From Cochlodiniinecator piscidefendens (GTDB lineage Bacteria; Pseudomonadota; Alphaproteobacteria; Rhodobacterales; Rhodobacteraceae): a stretch of DNA of 64,000 bases. Where the stretch lies: NCBI RefSeq assembly GCF_011326755.1, contig NZ_JAAOIE010000003.1:348804-412803 (forward strand). The letters are read 5' to 3'. The stretch's first letter is position 1, and each line of letters begins with the position of its first letter. Positions 63,863 through 64,000 of this stretch are shown here, one piece after another. The notes beneath the pieces are model-generated. The model saw nothing but the letters and a program-made list of their open reading frames with translations, was not told the DNA's origin and searched no databases. Both the position numbers and the translations under genes were made by a program.

Positions 63863-64000
63863 CTATTGATCCGCAAACGCGACCTCTAGCCGTGCTGAAA
63901 CCCGGTCAAATTTGCGTTGTCGGGTGAGCGAGAGCGGCGCAGGTCGCGCGGCCAACGCGAGCCAATGCGCCAAGAGGCGCTGTTTGATTAGAAAGCTTAG
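63863..64000 (-). CDS. 3' end of a protein entering from the right edge (partial)
   Basis: On the minus strand one frame is open from the window edge to TAG at 63863-63865, giving a 45-residue Arg/Leu-rich C-terminus (QRLLAHWLALAARPAPL... then RQRKFDRVSARLEVAF). The composition resembles the repeated helical part of exodeoxyribonuclease VII large subunit, but the similarity is weak and no such gene can be asserted. It ends 115 bp before the haloacid dehalogenase start. Confidence 0.4.
   Translation of the reverse strand, partial: LSFLIKQRLLAHWLALAARPAPLSLTRQRKFDRVSARLEVAFADQ

Noticed and set aside
1-64000. CRISPR arrays, insertion sequences, rRNA genes and further tRNAs
   Set aside because: No regularly spaced repeats, transposase motifs, rRNA sequence or other cloverleafs were seen.

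Overview
The window reads as chromosome from a marine alphaproteobacterium of the Rhodobacteraceae (Roseobacter-type). The evidence is the hisD - UPF0262 - low-molecular-weight phosphatase - infA - maf - RNase E/G - yacG gene order, DUF2948, DUF1467 and UPF0262 proteins, a BCCT transporter, saccharopine/glutaryl-CoA type lysine catabolism, and many tightly packed genes with ATGA or TAATG junctions. No plasmid, phage structural or CRISPR genes are visible.

Positions 1-9.4 kb are a visibly more A/T-rich accessory island. A four-gene leftward operon encodes a coiled-coil DUF2130 protein with a PD-(D/E)XK-like nuclease core, a SIR2-family protein, a HerA-type ATPase and a KTSC-domain protein. Divergent from it is a HExxH protein resembling the Lit phage-exclusion protease, which meets a convergent HEPN-type (Rx4H) protein. 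A DUF4384-like protein of unknown role follows, then a small acidic protein and a large serine recombinase whose 3' end runs into the 3' end of a tRNA-Thr gene. I read this as the right-hand end of a mobile defence island; the left end lies outside the window.

Positions 9.5-18 kb are core genome: murA with a small basic upstream gene, DUF2948, hisD, UPF0262, the phosphatase, infA, maf, RNase E/G and yacG. Three accessory genes (NTF2-like, GNAT, nitrilase) sit between the phosphatase and infA. Positions 18-27.6 kb are a catabolic cluster: a GntR/FCD regulator with a perfect palindromic operator faces an operon for an AA_synth-family protein, an alpha/beta hydrolase, a flavin reductase, an LLM-class monooxygenase, an aldehyde dehydrogenase and a BCCT transporter, followed by succinate-semialdehyde dehydrogenase. 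The set matches the enzyme classes of trigonelline (tgn) catabolism, so an N-methylated pyridine carboxylate such as trigonelline or homarine is the best substrate guess.

Position 28.1-31.5 kb is carB. Positions 31.7-41.1 kb look like a lysine degradation locus: ALDH7-type aminoadipate-semialdehyde dehydrogenase, saccharopine dehydrogenase, an aminotransferase, glutaryl-CoA dehydrogenase and a fused alpha/beta E1 2-oxo-acid dehydrogenase, with two related LysR regulators. A FabD-like acyltransferase overlaps the E1 gene. Then come pabB-pabC and aspS, a DUF1800-DUF1501 pair, a 42-aa membrane peptide, and housekeeping or small conserved genes (methylmalonyl-CoA epimerase, DUF1467, CysZ-like, nitroreductase, histone-deacetylase-like, DUF167, diacylglycerol kinase, M48 lipoprotein, IMPACT, ArsR). 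After an 0.8-kb gene-poor gap, the last 7 kb carry a leftward group: alcohol dehydrogenase, Tet-type MFS exporter, enol-lactonase-like hydrolase, an endonuclease/exonuclease/phosphatase protein, threonine dehydratase, another hydrolase and a haloacid dehalogenase. A truncated gene enters from the right edge.
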